A stretch of 64,000 bases of DNA from an uncultured Christensenella sp. (GCA_910586245.1 CAJUFY010000007.1:21321-85320); one strand, 5' to 3'. Positions 43,339 through 52,016 are shown, counted from the stretch's first letter. The notes: a model not told the origin generated them from the letters alone. Program-made: numbers and translations.

Positions 43339-43342
43339 CAGG

Positions 43343-43369
43343 TTCCCGCTTCGGCGGGAATTTTTTTTG
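43343..43369 (+). terminator. Terminator of the small lipoprotein gene
   Basis: Stem TTCCCGC/GCGGGAA with a TTCG loop and eight T. Confidence 0.88.
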
Positions 43370-43462
43370 AATTGTCGCAAAACGGCATAAAAAAAGTTGT
43401 GTTTTTTTTTACGGTATGGTATACTTTCTTTTGTATTTTGCAAATATAAAGGAATATCGGAC

Positions 43463-43777
43463 ATGAATCTTACATCCCTCATTTCAAATCTTCTCGCACC
43501 CGCGAATTTCGAAGCGTACAGAATTACCAGCTTTGTTTTGATCGTTTGCATGGGCGTTGCCGCGATTGCCGCGATCATTCTCGTCATGTTGCAGCCGGGG
43601 AATTCTCAGGGTATCGACGCGCTCGGCGGATCCAGCGAGACTTTCTACGGCAAAAACAAAGGAAAATCCACGGAAGCCAAACTCAAACTTTGGACGATTA
43701 TTTGTCTTGTCGTGCTTGCGGTGTTTGCGATTGCATTCTTCATTCTGCAAATCGAAGCAATCTGGGCGGTTAAGTAA
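43463..43777 (+). CDS. secG: Preprotein translocase subunit SecG
   Basis: 104-residue SecYEG accessory subunit with two hydrophobic helices (ITSFVLIVCMGVAAIAAI; LWTIICLVVLAVFAIAFF) and the conserved VMLQPGNSQGIDALGGSSE between them. The ATG at 43463 follows AAAGGAATATCGGAC. It opens the conserved Firmicute cluster secG-rnr-smpB. A TATACT -10 lies about 40 bp upstream. Confidence 0.92.
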   Translation: MNLTSLISNLLAPANFEAYRITSFVLIVCMGVAAIAAIILVMLQPGNSQGIDALGGSSETFYGKNKGKSTEAKLKLWTIICLVVLAVFAIAFFILQIEAIWAVK

Positions 43778-43856
43778 AATCCGATACGAACGAGTTTTTT
43801 GAGGGGCGGCTTTAAGCTTGCCCCTTTTCTTATCAGATATTTAAGGAGTAAATTTT

Positions 43857-45956
43857 TTGAACGCAAAAGGACTGTTGCTCGAAAAAATTAAAGACGGCAC
43901 GTTCGCCCTGTTGACCGATACCGAAATTTCCAAAAAATTGCGGCTCAACAAACAGGAAGCGTACGCGGTTCGCGATAAACTGCACGCACTCTGCCGCGAA
44001 GGCGAATTGCTGCGCGATTCCCGCTACCGCTTCGGCACGGCGGAACAATTCGGCGCAACGGTCGGCACGATCTCAGGGAACGAACGCGGGTTTGCATTCT
44101 TCATGCCGGACGGCGGCGGCGAAGATCTGTTTATTCCCAGGCGTTTTGTGAACGGCGCGCTGCACGGCGACAAAGTGCTCGCCATTCGAAGAAGCAACCG
44201 CATCGAAGACGACGAAGGCGAAATACTTGCCGTGATTTCACGCGGATACGGCGAAATCGTAGGCACGTTTTACCCCGATCACAAAGGCGGATATCTGCAT
44301 CCCGACGAAAAAAAATTCTGCGCGGATATTTATATCCCCGCAGGTAAAACCAAAAACTGCAAAAACGGCGCGAAAGCGGTCGCAAAAATCACTTCTTACG
44401 AAGGAAAAACGCCGCGCGGAGAAATCAGCGAAATACTCGGCGAAAGCGGCGACTTCTTCGTAGAGGAACTTGCGCTCATCCGTTCGCACAAATTGCACGA
44501 AGAATTTCCCGCCGCGGTTCTGCGCGAAGCGGAATTCCAGTCGAGCCGACGCCCCGAGGACGATTTGGCGGGAAGAGTCGATTTGCGCGGCGAACTGATT
44601 ATTACGGTAGACGGCGAAGATACGCGCGACATCGACGACGCAATTTCCATTCGAAAAGAGAACGGAAAATATCTTCTCGGCGTACACATTGCCGACGTAA
44701 CGCATTACGTATCGCGCGGAAGCGCGCTTGACCGCGAAGCGTTTTCACGCGGAACGAGCGTTTACTTCCCCGACCGCGTTCTTCCGATGCTTCCGCCCGC
44801 GCTTTCCAACGGAATTTGTTCGTTGAACGAAGGCGTCGACAGGCTTTCGTTATCCTGCTTTATGACGGTGAACGCGCAGGGAAACGTGCTTGAAAAACGA
44901 GTTGCGCCGTCGATCATCCGTTCTGCCCACCGCATGACTTATACGCAAATTACGGAAATTTACGAAAACAATCGGGAAACGCGGAAACAATTTCCCGATC
45001 TCATCGATTTCGTAAATACTGCAATCGAGTTGACGGAAATTCTGAAAAAGGCAAGAACAAACCGCGGCGGCGTCACGATGGATATCAAAGAAGCAAAAAT
45101 CCTCTATCGCGACGGCAAAATATCCATTCCCGATTACGACCGTTCGATATCGCACGAGATGATCGAACAGTTCATGGTACTTGCAAACGAAAGCGTAGCT
45201 ACGCTCACGACGGAACGCAAACTCCCCTTCGTCTACCGCATTCACGAGCGCCCATCGCCGGATAAGGCACGGGATTTTGCCGAATTTTTAAACGAAGCGG
45301 GCATCAACGCGAAGTTCGATCCCGAAAGCGTTTCGCCTGCCGATTACAGGGATTTATTAAAATCAATCGAAACTTCCTCTCTTTATCCGATCGTAAACCG
45401 CGTCATGCTTCGTTCGATGATGAAAGCCGTATATTCGCCGGAAAACGCGGGGCATTTCGGGCTCGCTTCCGACTGTTACTGCCATTTCACTTCCCCGATC
45501 AGACGTTATCCCGATCTTTGCATTCACCGCATTATAAAAGAGAGTTTAAAAGACGCGGAAAACGCAAACACAAAATATCGGTCGGTTGTTCCGGAAGTTT
45601 CGACGCAATCCTCTGCGTGCGAACGCAACGCCGCCGAAGCGGAACGCGAAGTAGACGCGCTCTATACCGTCGCTTATATGCAGGACAAGATCGGCGAAAC
45701 GTACGAAGCCGTCATATCCGGCGTAACCTCTTTCGGTTTATTTGCCGAACTGAAAAACACGATCGAAGGTTTTATCCCGATCGAAACTCTGCCCGAAGAC
45801 GGCTATGAATTCATCGAAGAACGGTATCTGCTACGTGGCACGAAAAACTCTTACCGTTTGGGCGCACCGATCCAAGTTTCGGTTGCAGGCGTAGACTGGG
45901 GAAACCGCCGCGTACACTTTACGCTGCTCAATCAGGCGAAGGAGCAAATTTTATGA
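43857..45956 (+). CDS. rnr: Ribonuclease R
   Basis: 3'-5' exoribonuclease that degrades structured RNA, 699 residues. N-terminal winged helix and cold-shock domains, the RNB core with DGEDTRDIDDAISI near 260-273 (Mg-binding Asp set), and a C-terminal S1 domain (GETYEAVISGVTSFGLFAEL). It starts with TTG at 43857 after AAGGAG. The last 4 bp overlap smpB, its usual partner in tmRNA quality control. Confidence 0.94.
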   Translation: MNAKGLLLEKIKDGTFALLTDTEISKKLRLNKQEAYAVRDKLHALCREGELLRDSRYRFGTAEQFGATVGTISGNERGFAFFMPDGGGEDLFIPRRFVNGALHGDKVLAIRRSNRIEDDEGEILAVISRGYGEIVGTFYPDHKGGYLHPDEKKFCADIYIPAGKTKNCKNGAKAVAKITSYEGKTPRGEISEILGESGDFFVEELALIRSHKLHEEFPAAVLREAEFQSSRRPEDDLAGRVDLRGELIITVDGEDTRDIDDAISIRKENGKYLLGVHIADVTHYVSRGSALDREAFSRGTSVYFPDRVLPMLPPALSNGICSLNEGVDRLSLSCFMTVNAQGNVLEKRVAPSIIRSAHRMTYTQITEIYENNRETRKQFPDLIDFVNTAIELTEILKKARTNRGGVTMDIKEAKILYRDGKISIPDYDRSISHEMIEQFMVLANESVATLTTERKLPFVYRIHERPSPDKARDFAEFLNEAGINAKFDPESVSPADYRDLLKSIETSSLYPIVNRVMLRSMMKAVYSPENAGHFGLASDCYCHFTSPIRRYPDLCIHRIIKESLKDAENANTKYRSVVPEVSTQSSACERNAAEAEREVDALYTVAYMQDKIGETYEAVISGVTSFGLFAELKNTIEGFIPIETLPEDGYEFIEERYLLRGTKNSYRLGAPIQVSVAGVDWGNRRVHFTLLNQAKEQIL

Positions 45957-46405
45957 AAGTGATCGCGCTGAACAAATCGGCTTCGTTCGAATATTTCATT
46001 GGCGACAAATACGAAGCGGGAATCGTACTCGAAGGCAGCGAAGTCAAATCTCTGCGGGCGGGAAAAGCTTCCCTCGGCGAAAGTTTTTGCGAAATCAGAG
46101 CCGGCGAAATTTATTTAAAAAACATGCATATCGCCCTTTACGATAAGAGCGGCGCTTTTTCCACAAAGGATTCTCGCAAGGACAGAAAACTACTCCTGCA
46201 CAAAACGGAAATCGCAAAGATCGTCGGGCGCGTCAACGAAAAAGGTTTTACGCTCGTGCCTTTAAAAATTTATTTTAAAGAAGCGCTCGTAAAGGTGGAA
46301 GTCGCCCTCTGTAAGGGGAAACATACGTACGATAAAAAACGCACGACGATGGAGCGCGACGTGAAACGCGCAACCGACCGCGCGGTCAAAGAAATTTTTC
46401 ATTAA
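45953..46405 (+). CDS. smpB: SsrA-binding protein SmpB
   Basis: 150-residue partner of tmRNA in ribosome rescue. Family motifs: YEAGIVLEGSEVKSLRAGK near 21-40, KNMHIALYDKSGAF, and the C-terminal basic tail GKHTYDKKRTTMERDVKRA. The ATG overlaps rnr by 4 bp. ssrA commonly follows smpB; here a methionine gene starts 14 bp later, so the tmRNA gene must be elsewhere. Confidence 0.94.
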   Translation: MKVIALNKSASFEYFIGDKYEAGIVLEGSEVKSLRAGKASLGESFCEIRAGEIYLKNMHIALYDKSGAFSTKDSRKDRKLLLHKTEIAKIVGRVNEKGFTLVPLKIYFKEALVKVEVALCKGKHTYDKKRTTMERDVKRATDRAVKEIFH

Positions 46406-46419
46406 GCGAGGACATACAG

Positions 46420-47691
46420 ATGAGCAACTACAAACAAGAAACCCTGTGCGTACAAGCGGGCTATCAACCGAAAAACGGCGAAAGCCGCATTCCGCAAATC
46501 TGCCAGAGTACAACGTTTTTTTACGGCGATACGCAGAATATGGCGGATCTGTTCGATTTGAAAGCGGAAGGCTTTTTCTATTCCCGCCTTGCTAACCCTA
46601 CGGTAGAAGCGTTGGAAAAGAAGGTCGCGGCGCTCGAAGGCGGCGTTTACGGGCTGGGATGCGCTTCCGGAATGTCCGCAATTCTTTTGACTGCAATGAC
46701 GCTCTGCGAAGCGGGCGATAACGTCGTGTGCGCCAACGAAGTGTACGGCGGAAGTTTTAACCTGTTTTCGGTGACCTTGCCGAAGTTCGGAATCGAATGC
46801 CGCTTCTTCGACGCAAACTGTTCTGCGGAACGTCTGGAATCTTTGATCGACGAGCGTACGAAATTCGTATTCGCCGAAACGGTTGCAAATCCCGCGATCG
46901 TGGTGCTCGATTTCGAAAAATTAGCGAACGTCTGCAAAAAACACGGCTTACTCTTGATCGTAGACAACACGCTTGCAACGCCCGTTCTTTGCCGTCCCCT
47001 CTCTTTGGGCGCAAATATCGTGATTCATTCCACTTCGAAATACATAGACGGGCATGCGGCGGCACTCGGCGGAATGATCGTAGACGGTGGCAATTTCAAT
47101 TTTAAAGGAAATAAACGCTACCCCGCGTTCAACGTGCCGGACGAAAGCTATCACGGACTCGTTTACGGCGAGCTGCCCGTTGCGTTCGGTACGAAATGCC
47201 GCGCGCAGATGATGCGCGATACGGGCGCGATCATGAGCCCGCAAAACGCATTCATCACCTATCTCGGCTGCGACACGCTCGCGCTTCGTATGGAACGCAC
47301 CGCACGCAACGCCGAAAAAGTCGCGGCTTTTCTTGCCGCGCACCCCAAAGTCGAATGGATTCATCATCCTTCTTTGAAAGACGATCCCTATCATGAACGC
47401 GCCGAAAAGTATCTTCCGAACGGAACGGGCGGAATGATGAGCTTCGGCATCAAAGGAAACGCCAAAGACTGCGCGCGCTTTATGGAAGCTTTAAAATTAA
47501 TCACACAGGAAACGCACGTTGCGGACGTCAGAAGCTGCGTTCTGCACCCTGCATCCACCACTCACCGTCAACTGAACAAGCAGCAATTGAAAGACGCGGG
47601 AATTTCCGCGAATCTCGTACGCCTTTCCGTCGGCATCGAAAATGCGGACGATTTGATTGCCGATCTCACGCAGGCGCTGAACGCGGTGTAA
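46420..47691 (+). CDS. metY: O-acetylhomoserine sulfhydrylase-type PLP enzyme
   Basis: Probable direct sulfhydrylation of O-acetylhomoserine to homocysteine. 423 residues of the Cys/Met PLP family: YSRLANPTVEALEKKVAALE, ASGMSAILLTAMTL and the PLP Lys in HSTSKYIDGH near 207. Length and the GNFNFKGN... insertion fit the MetY branch better than MetB/MetC. It precedes metA by 12 bp, whose product makes its substrate. It shares the operon of secG-rnr-smpB with no promoter visible between. Confidence 0.87.
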   Translation: MSNYKQETLCVQAGYQPKNGESRIPQICQSTTFFYGDTQNMADLFDLKAEGFFYSRLANPTVEALEKKVAALEGGVYGLGCASGMSAILLTAMTLCEAGDNVVCANEVYGGSFNLFSVTLPKFGIECRFFDANCSAERLESLIDERTKFVFAETVANPAIVVLDFEKLANVCKKHGLLLIVDNTLATPVLCRPLSLGANIVIHSTSKYIDGHAAALGGMIVDGGNFNFKGNKRYPAFNVPDESYHGLVYGELPVAFGTKCRAQMMRDTGAIMSPQNAFITYLGCDTLALRMERTARNAEKVAAFLAAHPKVEWIHHPSLKDDPYHERAEKYLPNGTGGMMSFGIKGNAKDCARFMEALKLITQETHVADVRSCVLHPASTTHRQLNKQQLKDAGISANLVRLSVGIENADDLIADLTQALNAV

Positions 47692-47703
47692 ACGAGGAAC
47701 GCT

Positions 47704-48612
47704 ATGCCGATCGTAATCGATAAAAATATTCCCGCATATTCCATTCTCAACAACGAGCGGATTTTTGTAATGGACAAGGAGCGCGCGGGAACGCAGGATA
47801 TCCGCCCGATTGAAATTGCGATTCTCAACTTGATGCCGACGAAGAAAGAAACGGAAACGCAATTTATGCGCCTTCTTTCCAACTCGCCGTTGCAGGTGAA
47901 CATTACCTTGATCCATACCGAAAGCTACCGTTCCAAAAATACGGAAGCCGAGTATCTGGAACGCTTTTACCAGCCCTTCGAAGCAGTCAAAAACCGACAT
48001 TTCGACGGCATGATCGTAACGGGCGCACCTGTGGAAGATCTGGATTTTTCGGAAGTAGCTTACTGGAAAGAATTGACCGAACTGTTTGATTTCACGACCA
48101 AAAACGTGACTTCCTCCATTTATATCTGTTGGGGAGCCATGGCGGCGCTCAACTATTTTTACGGAATCGAAAAACGTCCGCTTTCCCGCAAAATGTTCGG
48201 CGTATTCACGCATCGAAAAACGCATTTCGAAACCCCAGATCCTTTGATGCGCGGGATTTCGGATGAATTTCATATGTGCCATTCCCGCCATTCCGCTGTA
48301 CGCGAACGGGACATCAAACAGGAAGAGCGGCTGAAAATCCTCGCTTCTTCCCACCGCGCGGGCGCTTCGGTCATCAGCAATCTCGACCACAGCCGTATAT
48401 TCGTACTCGGACACATGGAATACGACCGCGACACGTTAAAACGCGAATACGAACGCGATCTTGCGAAAGGCCTTGCAATCGAAAAACCTTTTTGCTATTT
48501 TTCCGATCCCGCGGGATCGCAAGTAAATATGAACTGGAGTTCCACCTCCAACCTGTTCTACAATAACTGGCTGAATTTCGTCTATCAGACGACCCCCTAC
48601 CGTTTTAACTGA
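47704..48612 (+). CDS. metA: Homoserine O-acetyltransferase (MetA family)
   Basis: Activates homoserine for methionine synthesis. 302 residues of the MetA (HTS) fold: catalytic Cys in YICWGAMAAL near 142, then the His region of the HMEYDRDTL stretch. At the position controlling acyl-CoA choice, E. coli has Gly in GAPLG; here the motif is GAPVED, with Glu as in the acetyl-CoA enzyme of Bacillus cereus. This predicts O-acetylhomoserine, the substrate of the adjacent metY. Confidence 0.9.
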   Translation: MPIVIDKNIPAYSILNNERIFVMDKERAGTQDIRPIEIAILNLMPTKKETETQFMRLLSNSPLQVNITLIHTESYRSKNTEAEYLERFYQPFEAVKNRHFDGMIVTGAPVEDLDFSEVAYWKELTELFDFTTKNVTSSIYICWGAMAALNYFYGIEKRPLSRKMFGVFTHRKTHFETPDPLMRGISDEFHMCHSRHSAVRERDIKQEERLKILASSHRAGASVISNLDHSRIFVLGHMEYDRDTLKREYERDLAKGLAIEKPFCYFSDPAGSQVNMNWSSTSNLFYNNWLNFVYQTTPYRFN

Positions 48613-48618
48613 AATGAA

Positions 48619-48650
48619 AAACGCCTGCGGCTTTCCGCAGGCGTTTCTTT
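48619..48650. terminator. Bidirectional terminator between metA and ilvE
   Basis: 12-bp stem AAACGCCTGCGG/CCGCAGGCGTTT with a 4-nt loop; T-tracts on both sides of convergent genes. Confidence 0.85.
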
Positions 48651-49711
48651 TATCGAATGATTTTTCTCCAACCGTATTCGTCGGGGAACGTCCCGTTCTG
48701 AATCCCCGTGATCGTGTCGTACAGCATTTTCGTAACCGAACCCATTTTCCCGCCGTTGATCGTATAATCTTTGTCGCGGTAACGGATCAGCCCCACGGGT
48801 GAAATCACGGCGGCGGTTCCCGTACCGAACGCTTCTTCCAAAGTTCCGTTTTCCGCGCCTTCGATTACTTCGTCGATGGATATCCGCCGTTCGCTTACGC
48901 GATACCCTTTGTCCCGCAATATCTGCAAGCAGCTTTTGCGCGTGATTCCGGGCAAGATCGAACCGACGAGCGAAGGCGTTATCACTTCGCCGTCCAGCAC
49001 GAAAAACATATTCATCGAGCCGACTTCTTCCACGTATTTCTTTTCGTTCGCGTCAAGCCAAAGCACCTGATCGAATCCCTTCTCTTCGGCAAGTTCGCCC
49101 GCCTTCATCGAAGCGGCGTAATTGCCGAGACATTTCGCTTCGCCCGTGCCGCCCAGCGACGAACGCACGTAGTAATCTTCCACCAACAGACGAGTAGGTT
49201 CTAACCCGTGCGTATAATAGCTTCCTACGGGTGACAGAATGATAAAGAAAAGATATTCGGTCGATGCGTGAACGCCAAGCATAACGCGCGTTGCCACGAT
49301 CGTGGGGCGGATATAAAGCGCCGTCCCCGCTCGTTTCGGAATCCAGTCTTTTTCCAGTTTTAACAAGTCTTCCAACCCTTCCTGCACGACCTCCACGGGA
49401 AACTGCGGTATGCACATTCTCTCTGCGGAACGGTTCATACGCGCCCAGTTTTCTTCGGGACGGAAGACGGCGACGTCGCCGTTCGGCTGTAAAAACGCCT
49501 TCATGCCTTCGAAAATGCCCTGCGCATAATGAAAAATCGAAGTCGCAAGATCGAACGGTTTTGGCTCGTTCGGCTCGATTTTCGCATCGTGCCAGCCTTT
49601 CTCCGCCGTATATTTCATTGTAAACATGTAATCGGTAAAATAACGTCCGAATCCAAGCGGTTCGTTTTCGGCAGGCTTTTCTTTCAACGTCTTGCGTTCG
49701 ATGATTTCCAT
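48650..49711 (-). CDS. ilvE: Branched-chain amino acid aminotransferase
   Basis: PLP transaminase for valine, leucine and isoleucine, 353 residues (the long BCAT type). The PLP Lys lies in GEAKCLGNYAASM near 196; other features are YIRPTIVATR, the substrate loop and EEAFGTGTAAVISPVG. Only 1 bp separates it from the upstream yigZ, so tyrS-yigZ-ilvE form one unit. An attenuator before tyrS would thus also affect it. Confidence 0.92.
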   Translation of the reverse strand: MEIIERKTLKEKPAENEPLGFGRYFTDYMFTMKYTAEKGWHDAKIEPNEPKPFDLATSIFHYAQGIFEGMKAFLQPNGDVAVFRPEENWARMNRSAERMCIPQFPVEVVQEGLEDLLKLEKDWIPKRAGTALYIRPTIVATRVMLGVHASTEYLFFIILSPVGSYYTHGLEPTRLLVEDYYVRSSLGGTGEAKCLGNYAASMKAGELAEEKGFDQVLWLDANEKKYVEEVGSMNMFFVLDGEVITPSLVGSILPGITRKSCLQILRDKGYRVSERRISIDEVIEGAENGTLEEAFGTGTAAVISPVGLIRYRDKDYTINGGKMGSVTKMLYDTITGIQNGTFPDEYGWRKIIR

Positions 49712-49712
49712 T

Positions 49713-50348
49713 TTAACTCCTTTCTTCCGCTAAGGGAAACGGATAAATTTTTTGCTCCGTTTGGGTAATTTTCGCTTTCCCGTTCACGTAATCGTTGAGT
49801 CGCGACGTAAACGACTGCGCGTCGCGCGCTCTTACGGCAACTTCAAACGTGACCTCCGTACCGTAATCCTTGGCAAACGCGACCTTTTCCCGATCCAGAA
49901 ACCGCGCGATAGCGTCCGCCTGCGTATAATCCGCCGTAACCGAAAGCGTTGCGCACAGATCGTATTCGCGGATTTCCGCACGCTCCAACACTTGTGCAGC
50001 AGACTGCGCGTACGCGCGCGTCAAGCCTCCCGCGCCCAGTTTTATTCCGCCGAAATAACGCACGACCGCAATAAGCGTTTCGCAGAGTTTACGGGATTTC
50101 AGCACGCCCAAAATCGGCATGCCCGCAGTCCCCTGCGGTTCGCCGTCATCGGAAAACCGCTGGATATTACAAACTCGATCGGCAACGTAAGCGTAACACA
50201 CGTGCGTTGCAAGCGGATGAATCTTTTTTAAATCGGCAAGATACCGTTTCGCGTCGGCTTCGCTTTCCACGTGTGCGGAATAAGCAAGAAATCGGGATTT
50301 TTCGATAACGATTTCAGTTTCAGATTCCCCGTAAACGCCCAGATACAT
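49713..50348 (-). CDS. yigZ: YigZ/IMPACT-family protein
   Basis: 211 residues, two-domain YigZ: N-terminal UPF0029 part with FSDDGEPQGTAGMPIL near 66-81 and YFGGIKLGAGGLTRAYA near 100, then a C-terminal DUF1949 domain. Molecular role unknown; eukaryotic IMPACT modulates a translation-control kinase. Its ATG shares one base with the tyrS stop (TGATG). Confidence 0.9.
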   Translation of the reverse strand: MYLGVYGESETEIVIEKSRFLAYSAHVESEADAKRYLADLKKIHPLATHVCYAYVADRVCNIQRFSDDGEPQGTAGMPILGVLKSRKLCETLIAVVRYFGGIKLGAGGLTRAYAQSAAQVLERAEIREYDLCATLSVTADYTQADAIARFLDREKVAFAKDYGTEVTFEVAVRARDAQSFTSRLNDYVNGKAKITQTEQKIYPFPLAEERS

Positions 50349-51541
50349 CAGCCGCGCACAACCTTAACACGCACTTTTTTGCCCTTGAAGAGCGTAAACT
50401 CCCCCGCAGGCAACGCCATATTTACGTCCGTTGCGCGCGCACCGTTCACGGACACCCCGCCCTGATCGACAAGACGGCGCGCTTCGCCGTTGCTTTTGCA
50501 CAGTCCCGTTGCGGTCAATGCGCCGAGCAAATCGGTCACAGATGCAGCAATCGTTTTCTCGGGCATTTCGCCGTCGCCGCCGAACGCCGCTCGAGCCTCG
50601 CTCTGCGCTCTTTCGGCTTTTTCCTTCCCGTGCACCATCGCGGTCAATTCGAACGCAAGCCGTTCTTTGGCGGCGTTGATCCGTTCGTCGCGATGCACAC
50701 AAAGTTCCGCAATTTCTTCGAGCGAAACAAACGTAAGCAGTTTCAGACATTTTTCAACGTCGGCGTCCGCCGTATTGCGCCAGTACTGGTAAAATTCGTA
50801 CGGTGAAGTTTTATTCTCGTCGAGCCAAACCGCGCCCTTTTGCGTTTTGCCCATCTTCTTCCCTTCGCTCGTCGTAAGCAGCGTAAAGGTCATGGCAAAC
50901 GCGGCTTTACGCTCTTTTCTGCGGATCAGATCCGCCCCCGCGAGAATATTGCTCCACTGATCGTCGCCGCCCAACTGCAAAAGGCAATCGTATTTACGGT
51001 TGAGCACCAAAAAATCGTACGCCTGCATGAGCATATAATTAAATTCGAGAAACGTCAGTCCCTTTTCCATACGGGAACGGTAACAATCCGCCGTGAGCAT
51101 TTTGTTGACGGAAAAATACGCGCCGATGTCCCGCAAAAAATCCACGTAATTAAGTTCGAGAAGCCAGTCCGCATTGTTGACGACGATCGCGCCGTTCTCA
51201 CCCTCGAAGCGGATAAAGCGCGCCATCTGCTTTTTAAAGCATTCCACGTGATATTCTACCGTTTCCTTCGTCATCATGGAACGCATATCCGTTCTGCCGG
51301 AAGGGTCGCCGACCATGCCCGTACCGCCGCCGATCAGAATAATCGGACGATGTCCCGCGTCCTGCATGTGTTTCATGGCGATCAACTGCATAAAATGTCC
51401 TACGTGTAAACTATCCGCCGTGGGATCGAATCCGATATAAAACGGCACGCTTTCGCTACCGAGTTTTTCATAAAGTTCCTCTTCAAACACCGTCTGTTTT
51501 ACAAATCCCCGCGCCCGCAGGGTGTCCATTACGTTTGCCAT
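50348..51541 (-). CDS. tyrS: Tyrosine--tRNA ligase
   Basis: Class I synthetase of 397 residues charging tRNA-Tyr. HIGH-type motif DSLHVGHFMQ near 43-52; KMSKS-type loop EGKKMGKTQKG near 230; C-terminal S4 RNA-binding domain (LCKSNGEARRLVDQGGVSVN). ATG at 51541 after GAAGGAG. The ~150-nt leader contains a Tyr-rich leader peptide and an apparent terminator, so expression is likely set by attenuation rather than by the T-box usual for this gene in Firmicutes. Confidence 0.95.
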   Translation of the reverse strand: MANVMDTLRARGFVKQTVFEEELYEKLGSESVPFYIGFDPTADSLHVGHFMQLIAMKHMQDAGHRPIILIGGGTGMVGDPSGRTDMRSMMTKETVEYHVECFKKQMARFIRFEGENGAIVVNNADWLLELNYVDFLRDIGAYFSVNKMLTADCYRSRMEKGLTFLEFNYMLMQAYDFLVLNRKYDCLLQLGGDDQWSNILAGADLIRRKERKAAFAMTFTLLTTSEGKKMGKTQKGAVWLDENKTSPYEFYQYWRNTADADVEKCLKLLTFVSLEEIAELCVHRDERINAAKERLAFELTAMVHGKEKAERAQSEARAAFGGDGEMPEKTIAASVTDLLGALTATGLCKSNGEARRLVDQGGVSVNGARATDVNMALPAGEFTLFKGKKVRVKVVRG

Positions 51542-51563
51542 AAAAACTCCTTCATTCTATAAT

Positions 51564-51596
51564 AAAAAAACGGTATGCCGCCCTGCGCAAACCGTT
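51564..51596 (-). terminator. Attenuator terminator in the tyrS leader
   Basis: Stem AACGGT/ACCGTT extended across a T-T mismatch by TGC/GCA, loop of 8, then a run of T. It stands between the leader peptide and tyrS, so it can only act on the tyrS transcript. Confidence 0.75.
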
Positions 51597-51623
51597 CCCA
51601 AAGTATCCCAAAGCGATTTACGC
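51585..51623 (-). promoter_or_regulatory. Candidate antiterminator of the tyrS leader
   Basis: GCGTAAATCG (51623-51614) can pair with CGGTTTGCGC (51594-51585) over 10 bp including two G-U. This consumes the CGGT of the terminator 5' arm, so antiterminator and terminator are mutually exclusive. The same upstream segment can instead pair with ATTTACG (51669-51663) or TACGCG (51660-51655) inside the leader peptide. Confidence 0.65.
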
Positions 51624-51636
51624 GAAAAAATCCGTA

Positions 51637-51693
51637 TTACAAAGCGACGTAATACGCGTATCCGTAAATTGCACAAAAAAGCTTCCGTTTCAT
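51637..51693 (-). CDS. Tyrosine-rich leader peptide of tyrS, leaderless
   Basis: 18-codon frame MKRKLFCAIYGYAYYVAL then TAA, with Tyr codons at 10, 12, 14 and 15. The ATG lies 6 nt after the -10 of a consensus promoter, matching the leaderless starts elsewhere in the window. Stalling at the Tyr codons would cover sequences that otherwise pair with the antiterminator strand. I infer a ribosome-mediated attenuator sensing charged tRNA-Tyr. It is too short for automatic gene finders. The alternative is chance Tyr enrichment, made less likely by promoter position and the downstream helices. Confidence 0.75.
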   Translation of the reverse strand: MKRKLFCAIYGYAYYVAL

Positions 51694-51699
51694 GGTTTC

Positions 51700-51728
51700 A
51701 TTATACGCGCGGCGGAAAATTTTGTCAA
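51700..51728 (-). promoter_or_regulatory. tyrS operon promoter
   Basis: Perfect consensus: TTGACA (51728-51723), 17-bp spacer, TATAAT (51705-51700); 6 nt to the leader-peptide ATG. Confidence 0.88.
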
Positions 51729-51746
51729 GCGTTCGGCAAACGAAAA

Positions 51747-51938
51747 TCATACGGAAACACGGCTTTTTGCCGCGGCTTCCCGCTCGCACACGCCCAAGCC
51801 TTCGAGCAGACGGAATCCGAGGAGCATCTGTTCGGAAGTTTTCGGCTCGCGCAATCTTTCGCGCAACGCCGCGTTACGTTCGGCGCGCCTTTGCGCGCGA
51901 TATTTTAAAATCAATTTTTCAATGGCTTCATCATTCAT
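51747..51938 (-). CDS. Small basic/charged protein, function unknown
   Basis: 63 residues starting MNDEAIEKLILKYRAQRRAE, highly charged and probably one or two helices, with Cys near residue 52. No family recognised. The start at 51938 has AGGGAGT immediately before it, with a TAAAAT hexamer 7 nt upstream but no good -35. Its stop lies just before the tyrS promoter. Moderate coding confidence only. Confidence 0.5.
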   Translation of the reverse strand: MNDEAIEKLILKYRAQRRAERNAALRERLREPKTSEQMLLGFRLLEGLGVCEREAAAKSRVSV

Positions 51939-51961
51939 ACTCCCTATTTTACGCAGCAAAG

Positions 51962-51990
51962 TTGACAATATCTGTCATATATGGTAAAAT
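51962..51990 (+). promoter_or_regulatory. Promoter of the WYL regulator gene
   Basis: TTGACA (51962-51967), 17-bp spacer, TAAAAT (51985-51990). Confidence 0.8.
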
Positions 51991-52016
51991 TTTTATCGGT
52001 TTATAGGAGAATTTTT

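Noticed and set aside
46406..46419. ssrA (tmRNA) after smpB
   Set aside because: Only 14 bp separate smpB from metY, and no tmRNA-like sequence was seen nearby.
46300..46420. S-box (SAM) riboswitch before metY
   Set aside because: The upstream region is smpB coding sequence with no leader.
51541..51700. T-box riboswitch upstream of tyrS
   Set aside because: AGGGCGGCATACCG resembles the T-box AGGGTGGNACCGCG, but the bulge lacks TGGN, the leader is only ~150 nt, and there is no room for a stem I with specifier loop since a Tyr-rich frame occupies it.
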